This document shows, piece by piece, positions 46,216-54,233 of a stretch of DNA of 64,000 nucleotides. The stretch lies in assembly GCF_029504575.1 (NCBI RefSeq), contig NZ_JAQFII010000001.1, forward strand, positions 6,021,001 to 6,085,000. Direction: 5' to 3'. The DNA comes from Streptomyces sp. SPB162 (GTDB lineage: Bacteria > Actinomycetota > Actinomycetes > Streptomycetales > Streptomycetaceae). Both the position numbers and the translations under genes were made by a program. Numbering within the stretch: position 1 is the first letter of the stretch; every line of letters begins with the position of its first letter. The notes below the pieces were generated by a model. That model made no database searches and was not told the DNA's origin. It saw only the letters and a list, made by a program, of their open reading frames with translations.

Positions 46216-47787
46216 CTACGGCTTGGGCTCGGGATGCGGACCGCACGTGGGCGTGCGGTCCGTTCCCGTTTCGCCGCGCAGGAGGTACGCGTCGACGCGC
46301 TCGTTGACACAGGTGTTGGGACCATAGACGACACCGTGCGAGCCGGAGCGCCGCTCGGTGAGGAGCACCGAGCCGGGCAGCCGGCGCTGGAGTTCGACGG
46401 CGCCCCGGTGCGGGGTCGCGGCGTCGCGCTCGGCGGAGACGAGCAGTACGGGCGGCAGCGCACGGCCGAACGCGCCCACCTCCAGAGGGTGCCGGTGCGG
46501 CCCCTTCCAGAAGGCGCACGGCAGGTTCATCCAGGCGTTGTCCCAGGTCTCGAAGGGCGCGGTGCGGGCCAGCTCGGTGTTGTCGCGGTTCCAGGTGAAC
46601 CAGTCGCGCGGCCAGGGGGAGTCGGCGCACTCGACGGCCGTGTACACGGCGTTGCCGTTCTCGCCCTCGACGGCCCCGGCCGGATTCGGGGTGGCCGCCG
46701 CGATCAGCGGCTCCGGGTCGCCGTGCACGTAGGCGGACAGGACGGTGGCCAGCTCCGGCCACGTGCTGTCGTAGTACCCGGCACCGAGGTAGGTGCTCTG
46801 CAACTGGCCGGGGCCGACCACCCCGCCGGCCGGCCGCACCGCCAGCCGCGTCCGCACCGAGTCGTAGGCGTCCTGCACCTGCCCCCGGTCGGTGCCCAGG
46901 TGGTACGCCGCGTCGTGCCGGGCCACCCAGTCGCGCCAGTCGGCCCAGCGGGCCTCGAAGGCGGCGGACTGCGTCAGGTTGGCCCGGTACCAGATCTGCC
47001 GCGAATCGGGATCGACGACGCTGTCGAGGACCATGCGGCGCACGTGCCCGGGGAAGAGCGTCGCGTACACCGCGCCGAGGTAGGTGCCGTAGGAGGCGCC
47101 GTAGAAGGTGAGTCCGCGCTCGCCGAGCGCGGCGCGGATGACGTCGATGTCGCGGGCGCTGTTGAGCGTCGTGAGGTAGGGCAGCAGGTGTCCCGACCGG
47201 CGCTGGCAGCCTTCGGCGTACGCCTTCGCGTCCGCGATCCGGTCCCGCTTGTCGCGCTCGCCCGTCGGCCGCGGGTCGCGGGTGGGCGCCTTCGAGAAGT
47301 CCGCGGGGGTCTCGCACGAGATGGGCGCCGACCGGCCGACCCCGCGCGGATCGAAGCCCACGAAGTCGTAGGCGCGGGCGATCTTGGCGTACTCCTCGAC
47401 CTTCGCGACGCTGAAGAGCGGGAAGTACAGCCCCGAGCCGCCGGGCCCGCCCGGGTTGTAGAGCAGGGCGCCCTGGCGTTCGCCGGCCGGTCCGGTGGCG
47501 GCGACCCGACTGACGACCAGGTCCAGCGTTTCGCCGTCCGGCCGGGCGTAGTCCAGCGGGACGGACACGGTGCCGCACCGGACGGAGGCGGGCAGCCGGG
47601 TCGCCTTGGCACACGGGCCGAACGCCACCCCGGCCCGGCCGGCGCGCTCGGCGGCGACGGCCGCGCCGCGCGCCTCGGCCACCCGGTCGCCGTGCGACGG
47701 GTCCTGGGCCGCCGATCCAGGGGGAGTGAAGGCCAGGGTGCTCAGCGCCAGGGTGCCTGCGACGCCGTACAGCGCGATCGATCGCAC
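46216..47787 (-). CDS. Secreted alpha/beta hydrolase, tripeptidyl aminopeptidase type
   Basis: 523 residues from GTG 47787 (AGGAGAGG nine bases upstream). Signal peptide RSIALYGVAGTLALSTLAFT followed by A-x-A. Then an alpha/beta hydrolase with oxyanion region LLYNPGGPGGSGLYFPLFSV, nucleophile elbow FYGASYGTYLGAVYA (Ser) and SAERDAATPHRGAVEL (Asp region). The TAP-like C-terminal domain holds the catalytic His in RSGSHGVVYG. It should release tri- or dipeptides from extracellular peptides, as in the SlpD/SlpE/Tap family. Its last codons form part of a hairpin convergent with hemQ. Confidence 0.87.
   Translation of the reverse strand: MRSIALYGVAGTLALSTLAFTPPGSAAQDPSHGDRVAEARGAAVAAERAGRAGVAFGPCAKATRLPASVRCGTVSVPLDYARPDGETLDLVVSRVAATGPAGERQGALLYNPGGPGGSGLYFPLFSVAKVEEYAKIARAYDFVGFDPRGVGRSAPISCETPADFSKAPTRDPRPTGERDKRDRIADAKAYAEGCQRRSGHLLPYLTTLNSARDIDVIRAALGERGLTFYGASYGTYLGAVYATLFPGHVRRMVLDSVVDPDSRQIWYRANLTQSAAFEARWADWRDWVARHDAAYHLGTDRGQVQDAYDSVRTRLAVRPAGGVVGPGQLQSTYLGAGYYDSTWPELATVLSAYVHGDPEPLIAAATPNPAGAVEGENGNAVYTAVECADSPWPRDWFTWNRDNTELARTAPFETWDNAWMNLPCAFWKGPHRHPLEVGAFGRALPPVLLVSAERDAATPHRGAVELQRRLPGSVLLTERRSGSHGVVYGPNTCVNERVDAYLLRGETGTDRTPTCGPHPEPKP
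46237..46262. terminator. Hairpin overlapping the 3' end of the peptidase gene
   Basis: CGGACCGCACG pairs with CGTGCGGTCCG around TGGG. It serves the convergent hemQ and peptidase genes while being inside the coding end of the latter. Confidence 0.6.
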
Positions 47788-47914
47788 AAAGGATCCTCTC
47801 CTGTCAGGGCATGACACAAGGGATCCTTGGGGCGGTGGTGGGTGAAGTAAAGGACAACCGGCGGGTGTCGGCCCCGACCACTCCCGCCGGGCGTTTCCGG
47901 CCGGTCCGGCCCCG

Positions 47915-48655
47915 TCAGGAGAGGGCCGCGCGCTGCGCGGGGTCGCGCAGCGCGCCCGGACCGCGTACCGCCAGCGCGACGAGCGGGCCGGGGCCGTCGG
48001 GAACGGCGCGCAGGGCGTCCTGTCCTGCGGGGGAGGCCCAGCGGGTGTACGGGTGGACCTCCACCCGGGCGATGATCCAGCAGCCGGTGGTCAGCAGCAG
48101 CGGCAGCGTGAACCAGGCCGGTGCCCGGCCGCCGTCGGTCTGGCCGCCGGCGGACAGGACCATGGCCGCGCCGGCCATCAGCAGGTTCAGGACGATGGCG
48201 CCGCGGACCTGCCGGATCCCGGCGGTGACGCTCTCCCGGGCCGCCGCGGGCACCGCGAGACCGTCGCCCGCGAGCCGTTCCCCCAGGGCGCGGATGGCGC
48301 CCGCCGCCGCGTGCGCCACCCGTATCGCGGCGACCGGCGACTGGCCGGCCGGTCCGATCGAGGCGATCAGCGACCGTTCGAGATCGTCGCGGCCCTCGGC
48401 GTCGACCACTGTCGCCCACCCGGTGTGCGCGAGCAGCAGCCGCCGCTCGCCCGCCATCGAGACCAGCGTCAGATCGGTGACCCGTCGGGGTCCGCCGCAC
48501 AGGAACGCGGTCTCGTACAGCCCGAGTTCGGCCACCGGAGGCGGACCGCCGGGCACGGTCGCGGGCAGGGCGCCCGCGGCGATCGCGGCCCGGCACAGCC
48601 GGGCGCAGGAGACGACGGCGGCGACACAACCGACGAGAAGGAAGAGCATCCACAT
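47915..48655 (-). CDS. TIGR04222-like membrane protein, tail-less paralogue
   Basis: 246 residues from ATG 48655. An N-terminal span (MWMLFLLVGCVAAVVSCARL), then VAELGLYETAFLCGGPRRVT, which resembles DPLETAFLAGGPGRVADTVI in the next protein, so the two are paralogues. Two further membrane segments are near residues 155-195. It ends DPAQRAALS with no low-complexity tail. Last gene of the four-gene DUF692 unit, about 80 bases after the tailed paralogue. Function unknown. Confidence 0.75.
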   Translation of the reverse strand: MWMLFLLVGCVAAVVSCARLCRAAIAAGALPATVPGGPPPVAELGLYETAFLCGGPRRVTDLTLVSMAGERRLLLAHTGWATVVDAEGRDDLERSLIASIGPAGQSPVAAIRVAHAAAGAIRALGERLAGDGLAVPAAARESVTAGIRQVRGAIVLNLLMAGAAMVLSAGGQTDGGRAPAWFTLPLLLTTGCWIIARVEVHPYTRWASPAGQDALRAVPDGPGPLVALAVRGPGALRDPAQRAALS

Positions 48656-48714
48656 AGCTGCTTTGTACTCGACGGTAGGAACACTCCGCCGGGAATTCCT
48701 ACGAACTGCTGCTG

Positions 48715-48859
48715 CCGCAGCTGGACCCGGAACTTTAACCGCAGCTGGACCCGGAGCTCGAACCGCAGCTGGACCCGGAGCTCGAACCGCAGCTGGACCC
48801 CGGAGCTCGAACCGCAACTGGACCCCGAGCTCGAACCGCAACTGGACCCCGAGCCGCCG
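48715..48859. repeat. 24-bp coding tandem repeat, six copies
   Basis: Units start CCGCAGCTGGACCCGGAGCT and lie at 48715, 48739, 48763, 48787, 48812 and 48836. Unit 4 is 25 bases because of one extra C at 48798-48801. On the minus strand each unit encodes the octapeptide S-S-C-G-S-S-S-G. Confidence 0.88.
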
Positions 48860-49713
48860 CAGCTCGACGCCGAGCCCCCGCAGCCGGCGCCCCCGCCGGC
48901 CCAGGCGCCCGCGGCGTCGCCCCACGCGCCCGGCTCGGACGTCGGCTCGGAGGACTGCGCCAACTGGCCCCGCAGCACGTCGTCGTGGAGCACGGCGGCA
49001 CCGGCCAGCGCGAACAGCAGCACGGGGTCGGAGGTGGCGGCCGCGGGACGGGGGGTTCGCAGCGGGCGGTGGCTGACGCGCAGCCCGTGCAGCACCCGCC
49101 GGCCGGCCGGAGTGAGCCGGCCGCGTGGCGCCGAGCACGTCAGGAGGACGAGGAGCCCGACGGCGAGCACCGGCAGCACCCGGAGGACCAGCGGCAGGCC
49201 CGAGCCGACGAGCAGGTGCGGCATCACCTCCGCCAGCGACAGGAACAGCAGCAGGAACCAGACGGTCTTGTGCAGCGTCGACACCCGCTGCCACCGGCTG
49301 TGCACCTCGGGCTGGAAGAACAGGCCGCGGCGGGCGAGCCGGTCGCCGATCGACTGCACCGCGGGCCCGATCAGCACCGCCGTACGGACCTGGCGCAGAC
49401 CGCCGCCCCACTCGGCGCCGCAGGCCTCCAACAGGGCGACCTCGACCGGGTTCTGGGCGACCGGCCGGATGACGGTCAGCTGCCCGGGAGTGGTCACGGT
49501 GATCCGGCCGTCCCCGTGCATCGCCGCGATCACCGTGTCCGCGACCCGGCCGGGCCCGCCGGCCAGGAAAGCGGTCTCCAGCGGATCCCGGGGCGCCTCG
49601 CCGTGGTACGGGCGGGTGAAGCGCCGGGCCCGGATCATCTCCCCGACGAGGTACGCGGACGTGGCGGCGATCAGCAGGTACACGATGAGCGTGAGGGCGG
49701 TCATGACGGTCAT
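48735..49713 (-). CDS. TIGR04222-type membrane protein with Cys/Gly/Ser octapeptide tail, frameshifted as read
   Basis: About 325 residues when corrected, from ATG 49713, which overlaps the upstream stop (ATGA). An N-terminal membrane span (ALTLIVYLLIAATSAYLVGE), the domain DPLETAFLAGGPGRVADTVI, then two adjacent spans (VWFLLLFLSLAEVMPHLLVG and VLRVLPVLAVGLLVLLTCSA). After about residue 275 the protein becomes low complexity: GGGAGCGGSASSCGG, then repeats of SSCGSSSG, ending SSCG-stop. The tail has seven cysteines, the last six each 7-8 residues apart. A single extra C in repeat unit 4 breaks the frame; removing it restores the repeat to TAA at 48735. A possible substrate of the DUF692 enzyme. 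Confidence 0.8.
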
Positions 49714-50237
49714 CGCGGGCACCGCCCCGGCAGCGCGGTGCGCGCCGCGCCCAGGAGCCGCCCGAGCCGGCCGAGCCGTGCGGGGCGGTCGGACGGGGCG
49801 GTTGCGGACAGCGGGGCCGGACCCGAGCGCTCCCGCCACCAGTCGTCCAGTCGCCGCCGGGTGGCCTCGTCGCCGGACGCGCAGTCCTCCAGCACGTGTT
49901 CGGCGAAACGCAGCGCGTCGAGGCGGTAGCCGCCCTCCAACTGATGAGCGGCCGCGTACCGCAGGAAGGCGGGCCGGTAGCGGTCACCGAGGATCTCCGG
50001 TAGTTCCGGGGCCACCTTGGCGGTCACGTCGGCGCGCTTGGCCGCCAGCGCCCGTGACTGGACACGGATCCGGCCCCGGTCGAAGCCCTCCGGGACGGGG
50101 GTGCCCGCCACCAGCGCGGACAGCAGCGCCGTCTGCGCGAGCGCGAGGCGCTGCCGGGCGGCGGTGTCGTCCGGACCGGCGCTGAAGCCGGTACCCGTCG
50201 TGTCGGTGGCGCCCGTGGCGCGGCCGGCGTCAGACAC
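49710..50237 (-). CDS. Small DUF692-partner-like protein
   Basis: 175 residues from GTG 50237, overlapping the end of the DUF692 gene by 8 bases. A helical core RQRLALAQTALLSALVAGTP to LEGGYRLDALRFAEHVLEDC recalls the DUF2063/MbnC-type partners that accompany DUF692 enzymes, with R-V-Q-S-R-A-L-A-A-K-R in the position of their R-N-N motif. The match is by eye and weak. A basic, Ala/Arg-rich C-terminus. By analogy it would deliver the substrate to the enzyme. Confidence 0.6.
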   Translation of the reverse strand: MSDAGRATGATDTTGTGFSAGPDDTAARQRLALAQTALLSALVAGTPVPEGFDRGRIRVQSRALAAKRADVTAKVAPELPEILGDRYRPAFLRYAAAHQLEGGYRLDALRFAEHVLEDCASGDEATRRRLDDWWRERSGPAPLSATAPSDRPARLGRLGRLLGAARTALPGRCPR

Positions 50238-51077
50238 AGTGCGCCTCCCTGGGCCGCTCGGAACCCACCGCGCGGATCGCCGTGAGTTCCGCGGCCAGTC
50301 CGGGGCCGCGGACGGGAAGTCGTCGTCCCGCTCCAGCAGGACGCCCGGCGGGCTGATCCGCTCGCGCAGTGCCGCGAGCACGTCCAGCACCGGCCGCGTC
50401 ACCGGGTGGGCGTGCGTGTCGTGCCAGACACCGTCCTTCTCGACGCCGCCCGCCACGTGCACGTAGGCGATGGCCTCCAGCGGCAGTTCGTCGAGCACCG
50501 CGACCGGGTCCTCGCCCCGGTTCACGTGGTTGGTGTGCAGGTTGGCGACGTCGACGAGCAGCCGTACGCCGGTGCGCTCCACCAGCTCGTACAGGAACTC
50601 GCCCTCGCTGAACTCCTCGTCGGGCCAGCCGAGCAGTGGCGCGATGTTCTCCAGCGCGAGCGGCACGGGCAGCGCGTCCTGCGCAATGCGGACGTTCGCG
50701 CAGAGCACGTCGAGGGCGTCGCGCGTGCGGGGTACCGGGAGCAGGTGGCCGGCCTCCAGCCGGGGCGAGCCGGTCAGCGGCCCGCCGGCCCGCACGAATG
50801 CGATGTGCTCGCTGGCCAGGGGCGCTCCCAGCAGCCCGATCCGCGTCGCGAGCGCCGCCAGCCGGCCGGGGTCCGGGCGCTCCGCGCCGCCGAGGCCCAG
50901 CGAGACCCCGTGCGGGATCACCGTCGTACCGCGCTCCCGCAGCCTCCGCAGCGGCTCCGGGAGGTGGTCGGCGCAGAGGTTCTCCGAGACGACCTCCACC
51001 CAGTCGACCCCGGGCAGTTCCGCGATCGCGTCCGCGATCTCCGGTCGCCAGCCGATACCCGTACCCAAGTCCTTCAT
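50230..51077 (-). CDS. DUF692 / MNIO family iron-dependent enzyme, frameshifted as read
   Basis: About 282 residues when corrected, from ATG 51077. A TIM-barrel with the metal ligands of multinuclear non-haem iron oxidative enzymes in order: VIPHGVSLGLGG, APLASEHIAFVRAG, ALENIAPLLGWPDEEFSEGE, LLVDVANLHTNHVNRGED, AIAYVHVAGG, WHDTHAHPVTRPV and VLLERDDDFP. Known members (MbnB, TglH, ChrH, BufB) modify cysteine residues of peptides. Near 50301-50307 one base is missing; the true end continues LAAELTAIRAVGSERPREAH to TGA 50230. Without that correction it looks fused to the next gene. First gene of a four-gene overlapping unit. Confidence 0.85.
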
Positions 51078-51216
51078 GCCGTCCCCCTCCGCGTCTTTTC
51101 ACACGCCGTGCCGGGGTGATGGCCCCGCCGGGACCGGGCGAACCCTGCGGGCGGCCGGTTCAGAGCTTGATTTGAGGTTGCCATGCCATACGGCGGATTC
51201 GGCGCCCGTCCCGGCG
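51078..51216. promoter_or_regulatory. Upstream region of the DUF692 unit
   Basis: 139 bases between two minus-strand genes. It presumably carries the unit's promoter. No clear operator is seen. Confidence 0.3.
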
Positions 51217-51906
51217 CTACGCGCCGGCGGTGCGGCGCAGCGGGCGGAAGTCCGAGACGACGGTGCAGGAGCCGGGGACGATCTCGGTGAAACCGGCGTC
51301 GCGCACCACGGGAAGGCCGGAACCGGTGAGCGCGGACCAGTCGGCGGGCGCGGAGGTGCGGACCGCGAGCGGGAACCCGGCGTCGCGCCACGCGGTGCGC
51401 TCGGCGTCCGTCAGTTCCCACCAGGCGAGCTGTGCGCCGTGGCCCGCCTGGGCCATGGCCTTGCCCGCGGACATGTCGAGCTCCGGGTTCATCCACAGCA
51501 CCGGCAGCCCGTCCTCGGCCGGCGGCGGGGGTTGCGGATCGTCCAGTTCGGTGCCGGACACCTGGAGTTTCGCCAGCACTTTGGGCCAACCGTCCAGCGG
51601 GACCGGCGGATAGACCCGTACTTCGGCCTCCAGGCCGGTCACGGCGATGTTCGGCAGGTAGCCCGCCCGGCGCCACTCCGCGCCGCGCGCCCGCCGCACG
51701 ACCTTGCGGATCCGGGCGTCCTGCCAGTCCCGTACCGCCTCGGCCCATTCGCCGTCGCCCGCCGACCGCTCGTCGGACAGCAGGGCGAGCACGGCACGCG
51801 CCGCGGTCTCCAGCGCGTCGGTACGCGCCGGCGGGTCGTCCTTCTCGATGCGGACGACGAGCGGGAGGACGAACTGGGGCGCGGCGTCGCGGTCGATGCT
51901 GGTCAC
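51217..51906 (-). CDS. Peptidyl-tRNA hydrolase PTH2-type protein
   Basis: 229 residues from GTG 51906. The C-terminal half shows the PTH2 signature MSAGKAMAQAGHGAQLAWWE (catalytic Lys and the G-K-x-x-x-Q-x-x-H pattern), then ELTDAERTAWRDAGFPLAVR and VVRDAGFTEIVPGSCTVV, with the Asp/Thr-rich end of the family. The N-terminal half (QFVLPLVVRIEKDDPPARTD) is an actinobacterial extension. PTH2 enzymes recycle peptidyl-tRNA and are mainly archaeal and eukaryotic; actinobacteria also have a normal Pth, so this one is probably auxiliary. Confidence 0.75.
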   Translation of the reverse strand: MTSIDRDAAPQFVLPLVVRIEKDDPPARTDALETAARAVLALLSDERSAGDGEWAEAVRDWQDARIRKVVRRARGAEWRRAGYLPNIAVTGLEAEVRVYPPVPLDGWPKVLAKLQVSGTELDDPQPPPPAEDGLPVLWMNPELDMSAGKAMAQAGHGAQLAWWELTDAERTAWRDAGFPLAVRTSAPADWSALTGSGLPVVRDAGFTEIVPGSCTVVSDFRPLRRTAGA

Positions 51907-52011
51907 GGCCACAGTCTGCCACCGTGCCCGGTCCGGGACGCGTTCGCCCGCCGTCGTTTCCCGCGGCCGGATCCACCCGGTCGGGAATCGCCGACGATCT
52001 AGCATGAGCCG
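51907..52011. promoter_or_regulatory. Divergent promoter region, PTH2 gene and phosphopantetheinyl transferase
   Basis: 105 bases between divergent GTG starts. No clear consensus elements are recognised. Confidence 0.35.
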
Positions 52012-52731
52012 GTGAATACGGCCGCGACACGCGTTCCCAGTGAGCTCGACCCGGTGGCATCCGTCGCGCCGATGACGCTTCCCGCTCCCGGCGACCCGCC
52101 GCGGCTGTGGCTGGTGGACGCGGCCCGGCACGCCGCATTCGCGGCCCGGTCGGCGTCCGACGTCCTCGATCCGGAGGAGCTGCGCAGAGCCGCGGCCTTC
52201 CGCACCGACGCCGACCGGGACTGCTACCGGGCCGCGCACGTGGGACTGCGGCTGCTGCTCGGGGCCCACCTCGGCAGAGCGCCGCGGGACGTGACGCTGG
52301 TGCGGGAGGACTGCCCGGGGTGCGGTGGGCCGCACGGCCGTCCGGCCGTGGAGGGCGGCGGTGTGCACTTCTCGCTGTCGCACAGCGGGAGTGTCGCCCT
52401 GCTGGCGTTCGCCGCGACTCCGGTGGGCGTGGACGTGGAGACCGTCCCGTCGGCCGACGCGGTCGCGGACATCGCCGCCGTGCTGCACCGGGCGGAGATC
52501 GCCGAACTGGAAGCCCTGGAACCGCCGGAGCGGCCCGCGGCGTTCGCACGGGCGTGGGTGCGGAAGGAGGCGTACCTCAAGGGGCTGGGCATCGGTCTCG
52601 GCCGCGACCCCTCACAGGACTACGTGGGGACCGGCGAGGCTCCCGCGGCCGGACCGGCGGGCTGGACCATCGCCGACGTGGCAGTGGCGGAGAACCGCGC
52701 GGCGGCGGTCGCGGTGGCCGACTCGTACTGA
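52012..52731 (+). CDS. 4'-phosphopantetheinyl transferase, Sfp type
   Basis: 239 residues from GTG 52012. Sfp/Gsp-type fold: CYRAAHVGLRLLLGAHLGRA, VHFSLSHSGSVALLAFA, the metal-binding PVGVDVETV and ARAWVRKEAYLKGLGIGLGR, which contains the W-x-x-K-E-A-x-x-K motif. It transfers phosphopantetheine from CoA to carrier domains of polyketide or peptide synthases. A CPGCGGPHGRP knuckle typical of some Sfp proteins is present. No synthase lies nearby, so it probably serves clusters elsewhere in the genome. Confidence 0.9.
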   Translation: MNTAATRVPSELDPVASVAPMTLPAPGDPPRLWLVDAARHAAFAARSASDVLDPEELRRAAAFRTDADRDCYRAAHVGLRLLLGAHLGRAPRDVTLVREDCPGCGGPHGRPAVEGGGVHFSLSHSGSVALLAFAATPVGVDVETVPSADAVADIAAVLHRAEIAELEALEPPERPAAFARAWVRKEAYLKGLGIGLGRDPSQDYVGTGEAPAAGPAGWTIADVAVAENRAAAVAVADSY

Positions 52732-52741
52732 AGGGGCCGCC

Positions 52742-52770
52742 GGGCCGCCTCCGTTCTCCGGAGGCGGCCC
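52742..52770. terminator. Bidirectional terminator hairpin
   Basis: GGGCCGCCTCCG and CGGAGGCGGCCC are exact complements around TTCTC, between convergent genes. Confidence 0.75.
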
Positions 52771-52800
52771 GACGAGGTGGCGTCCGGTCCTCCCGTCCGC

Positions 52801-53895
52801 TCAGGACAGGTGCCGGCGTTCGCCGGTCGTCGCGGACAGCCGGATGGCGTCCAGGACCCGGTGCATCCGGGCCGCGGTGCCGAAGTCGGGCTCGGCCGGT
52901 TCGCCCGTCCTGATGGAGCGCGCCAGGTCCGTGTAGACCTGGTGGACGTTGCGCACCGCGGGTGCGGCGTCCGGCAGGAGCGGGCGGTACAACGCCGGTA
53001 CGGCCAGCGCCTTCGGCCCCTCCTGGCCCTCGGTGAGCGTGAGGGTGAACTCCGGGCCGACCAGGTTGTCGTCCGTGGAGCGCATGACGAGCCGCCCGGC
53101 GCGGCCGTGCACCTCGAAGCGGAAGCCGGCGCCCCGCGGGCCGCCGGTCATGATGTGCACGGACGCGGCGGCCCCGGATTCCAGCAGGCCGTTCACCACG
53201 ATCTGGTCCGGAGAGGTGACCTCGAGCTGTTCGCCGGTCTCCTCCAGGGTGACCCGGTTGATACGGGTGGCGAGCGTCGCCGACAGGCTGCCGAAGTCGC
53301 CCACCGCGTACCGGAACATGTCCATCGAGTGCCCGCCGACGACGGCCAGGTGGTTCACCCCCTTCGTCCGGTCGAACAGCGCCGCGTACCGCTGCGACCA
53401 GATCTCCGGCGAGCCGAGCGAGTACGTCAGCGAGGTGGACATCACCTCGCCCACCCGCCCCTCGGCCACGAGGTCGCGCAGGTAGCGGACCGCGGGATGG
53501 TGCCGGCTCTGCAGGCCGACCGCGTGCCGCACCCCGGCGCGGTCGGCGAGGTCGCGGAAGCGGTCCGCGACCTCCGCCGTCAGGGCCAGCGGCCACTCGC
53601 TGTAGACGTGCTTGCCGGCCGCGATCGCCGCCTCGATGAGCCCGTCGCGCCGCGGCAGCTGGACGGCGACGGTGACCAGGTCGACGTCCGGGTGCGCCAT
53701 CAACTGCTCGGCGTCGTCGAAGGCGTGCTCCGCGCCCCACGCGTCGGCCGCGGCCCGGGCGGACGCCGGGCTGGTGCCGGCGACCGCGGTGACCTCGTAC
53801 TCCGGGTGCGCGGCGAGGGCCGGCAGATGGACCGCCCGCGCCCACCCCCGGCTCGCGTGCGCTCCGACGACTCCGACGCGGATCCTGTCAGCCAC
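52801..53895 (-). CDS. Gfo/Idh/MocA family NAD(P)-dependent oxidoreductase
   Basis: 364 residues. N-terminal Rossmann fold RIRVGVVGAHASRGWARAVH, AVAGTSPASARAAADAWGAE, DLVTVAVQLPRRDGLIEAAI and AGKHVYSEWPLALTAEVADR; the usual E-K-P is E-W-P, so the catalytic Lys position is changed. C-terminal beta-sheet domain with VGGHSMDMFRYAVGDFGSL. The family oxidises or reduces sugars, inositols and related compounds; the substrate is unknown. The E-W-P form occurs in galactose dehydrogenase-like members (yeast GAL80-type relatives). Divergent from the TetR gene. Confidence 0.85.
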   Translation of the reverse strand: MADRIRVGVVGAHASRGWARAVHLPALAAHPEYEVTAVAGTSPASARAAADAWGAEHAFDDAEQLMAHPDVDLVTVAVQLPRRDGLIEAAIAAGKHVYSEWPLALTAEVADRFRDLADRAGVRHAVGLQSRHHPAVRYLRDLVAEGRVGEVMSTSLTYSLGSPEIWSQRYAALFDRTKGVNHLAVVGGHSMDMFRYAVGDFGSLSATLATRINRVTLEETGEQLEVTSPDQIVVNGLLESGAAASVHIMTGGPRGAGFRFEVHGRAGRLVMRSTDDNLVGPEFTLTLTEGQEGPKALAVPALYRPLLPDAAPAVRNVHQVYTDLARSIRTGEPAEPDFGTAARMHRVLDAIRLSATTGERRHLS

Positions 53896-54233
53896 GTCCG
53901 TGACCCTCTCTGTCGATGTTCGGTGCCCGGTGCCCGGCGATCATCGGTCACATCGCGCAGGGACGCCGAGCGCTGACCCGCGCGAGCGGGACACGGTCAG
54001 AAGATTCCGGTCGACCGGTTGTGAAGGCATGCGCATCTGAACTCCTGTACGTACGTTGAACAGGGCAAATAGCGGGCATGTGCTCGGCGTTGGACTGGTC
54101 TGGAGGTAAAACAATACCAGGCGGTTGGTTTTGTATGGAAGAGGGGAATCCTTGACGGAGGTGGAACCCGGGGTCGCGGGCGGGCATCATGGAAGATCGG
54201 ATGGCGTGCCGCTCTTGATCCACGGAGGTTGTG
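53896..54233. promoter_or_regulatory. Divergent region between oxidoreductase and TetR regulator
   Basis: 338 bases with no gene. It contains the ARE-like operator at 54112-54133 and, before the TetR start, the ribosome site GGAGG. Confidence 0.5.
54112..54133. promoter_or_regulatory. ARE-like 22-bp operator (gamma-butyrolactone receptor site)
   Basis: Half-sites CAATACCA and TGGTTTTG, reverse complements with one mismatch, separated by GGCGGT. Length, AT-rich flanks and the central C-G-G-T follow the autoregulatory elements bound by ScbR/ArpA-type receptors. Confidence 0.6.

Noticed and set aside
48715..48859. CRISPR-like array
   Set aside because: The 24-bp units are contiguous with no spacers and encode an in-frame octapeptide.
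49710..51077. DUF692 fused to its partner protein
   Set aside because: One missing base near 50301-50307 merges them. The correct DUF692 end (AIRAVGSERPREAH) is in another frame and the partner has its own GTG start.
52577..53845. 422-codon minus-strand frame over the oxidoreductase
   Set aside because: Overlaps the conserved Gfo/Idh/MocA frame and lacks any motif of its own.
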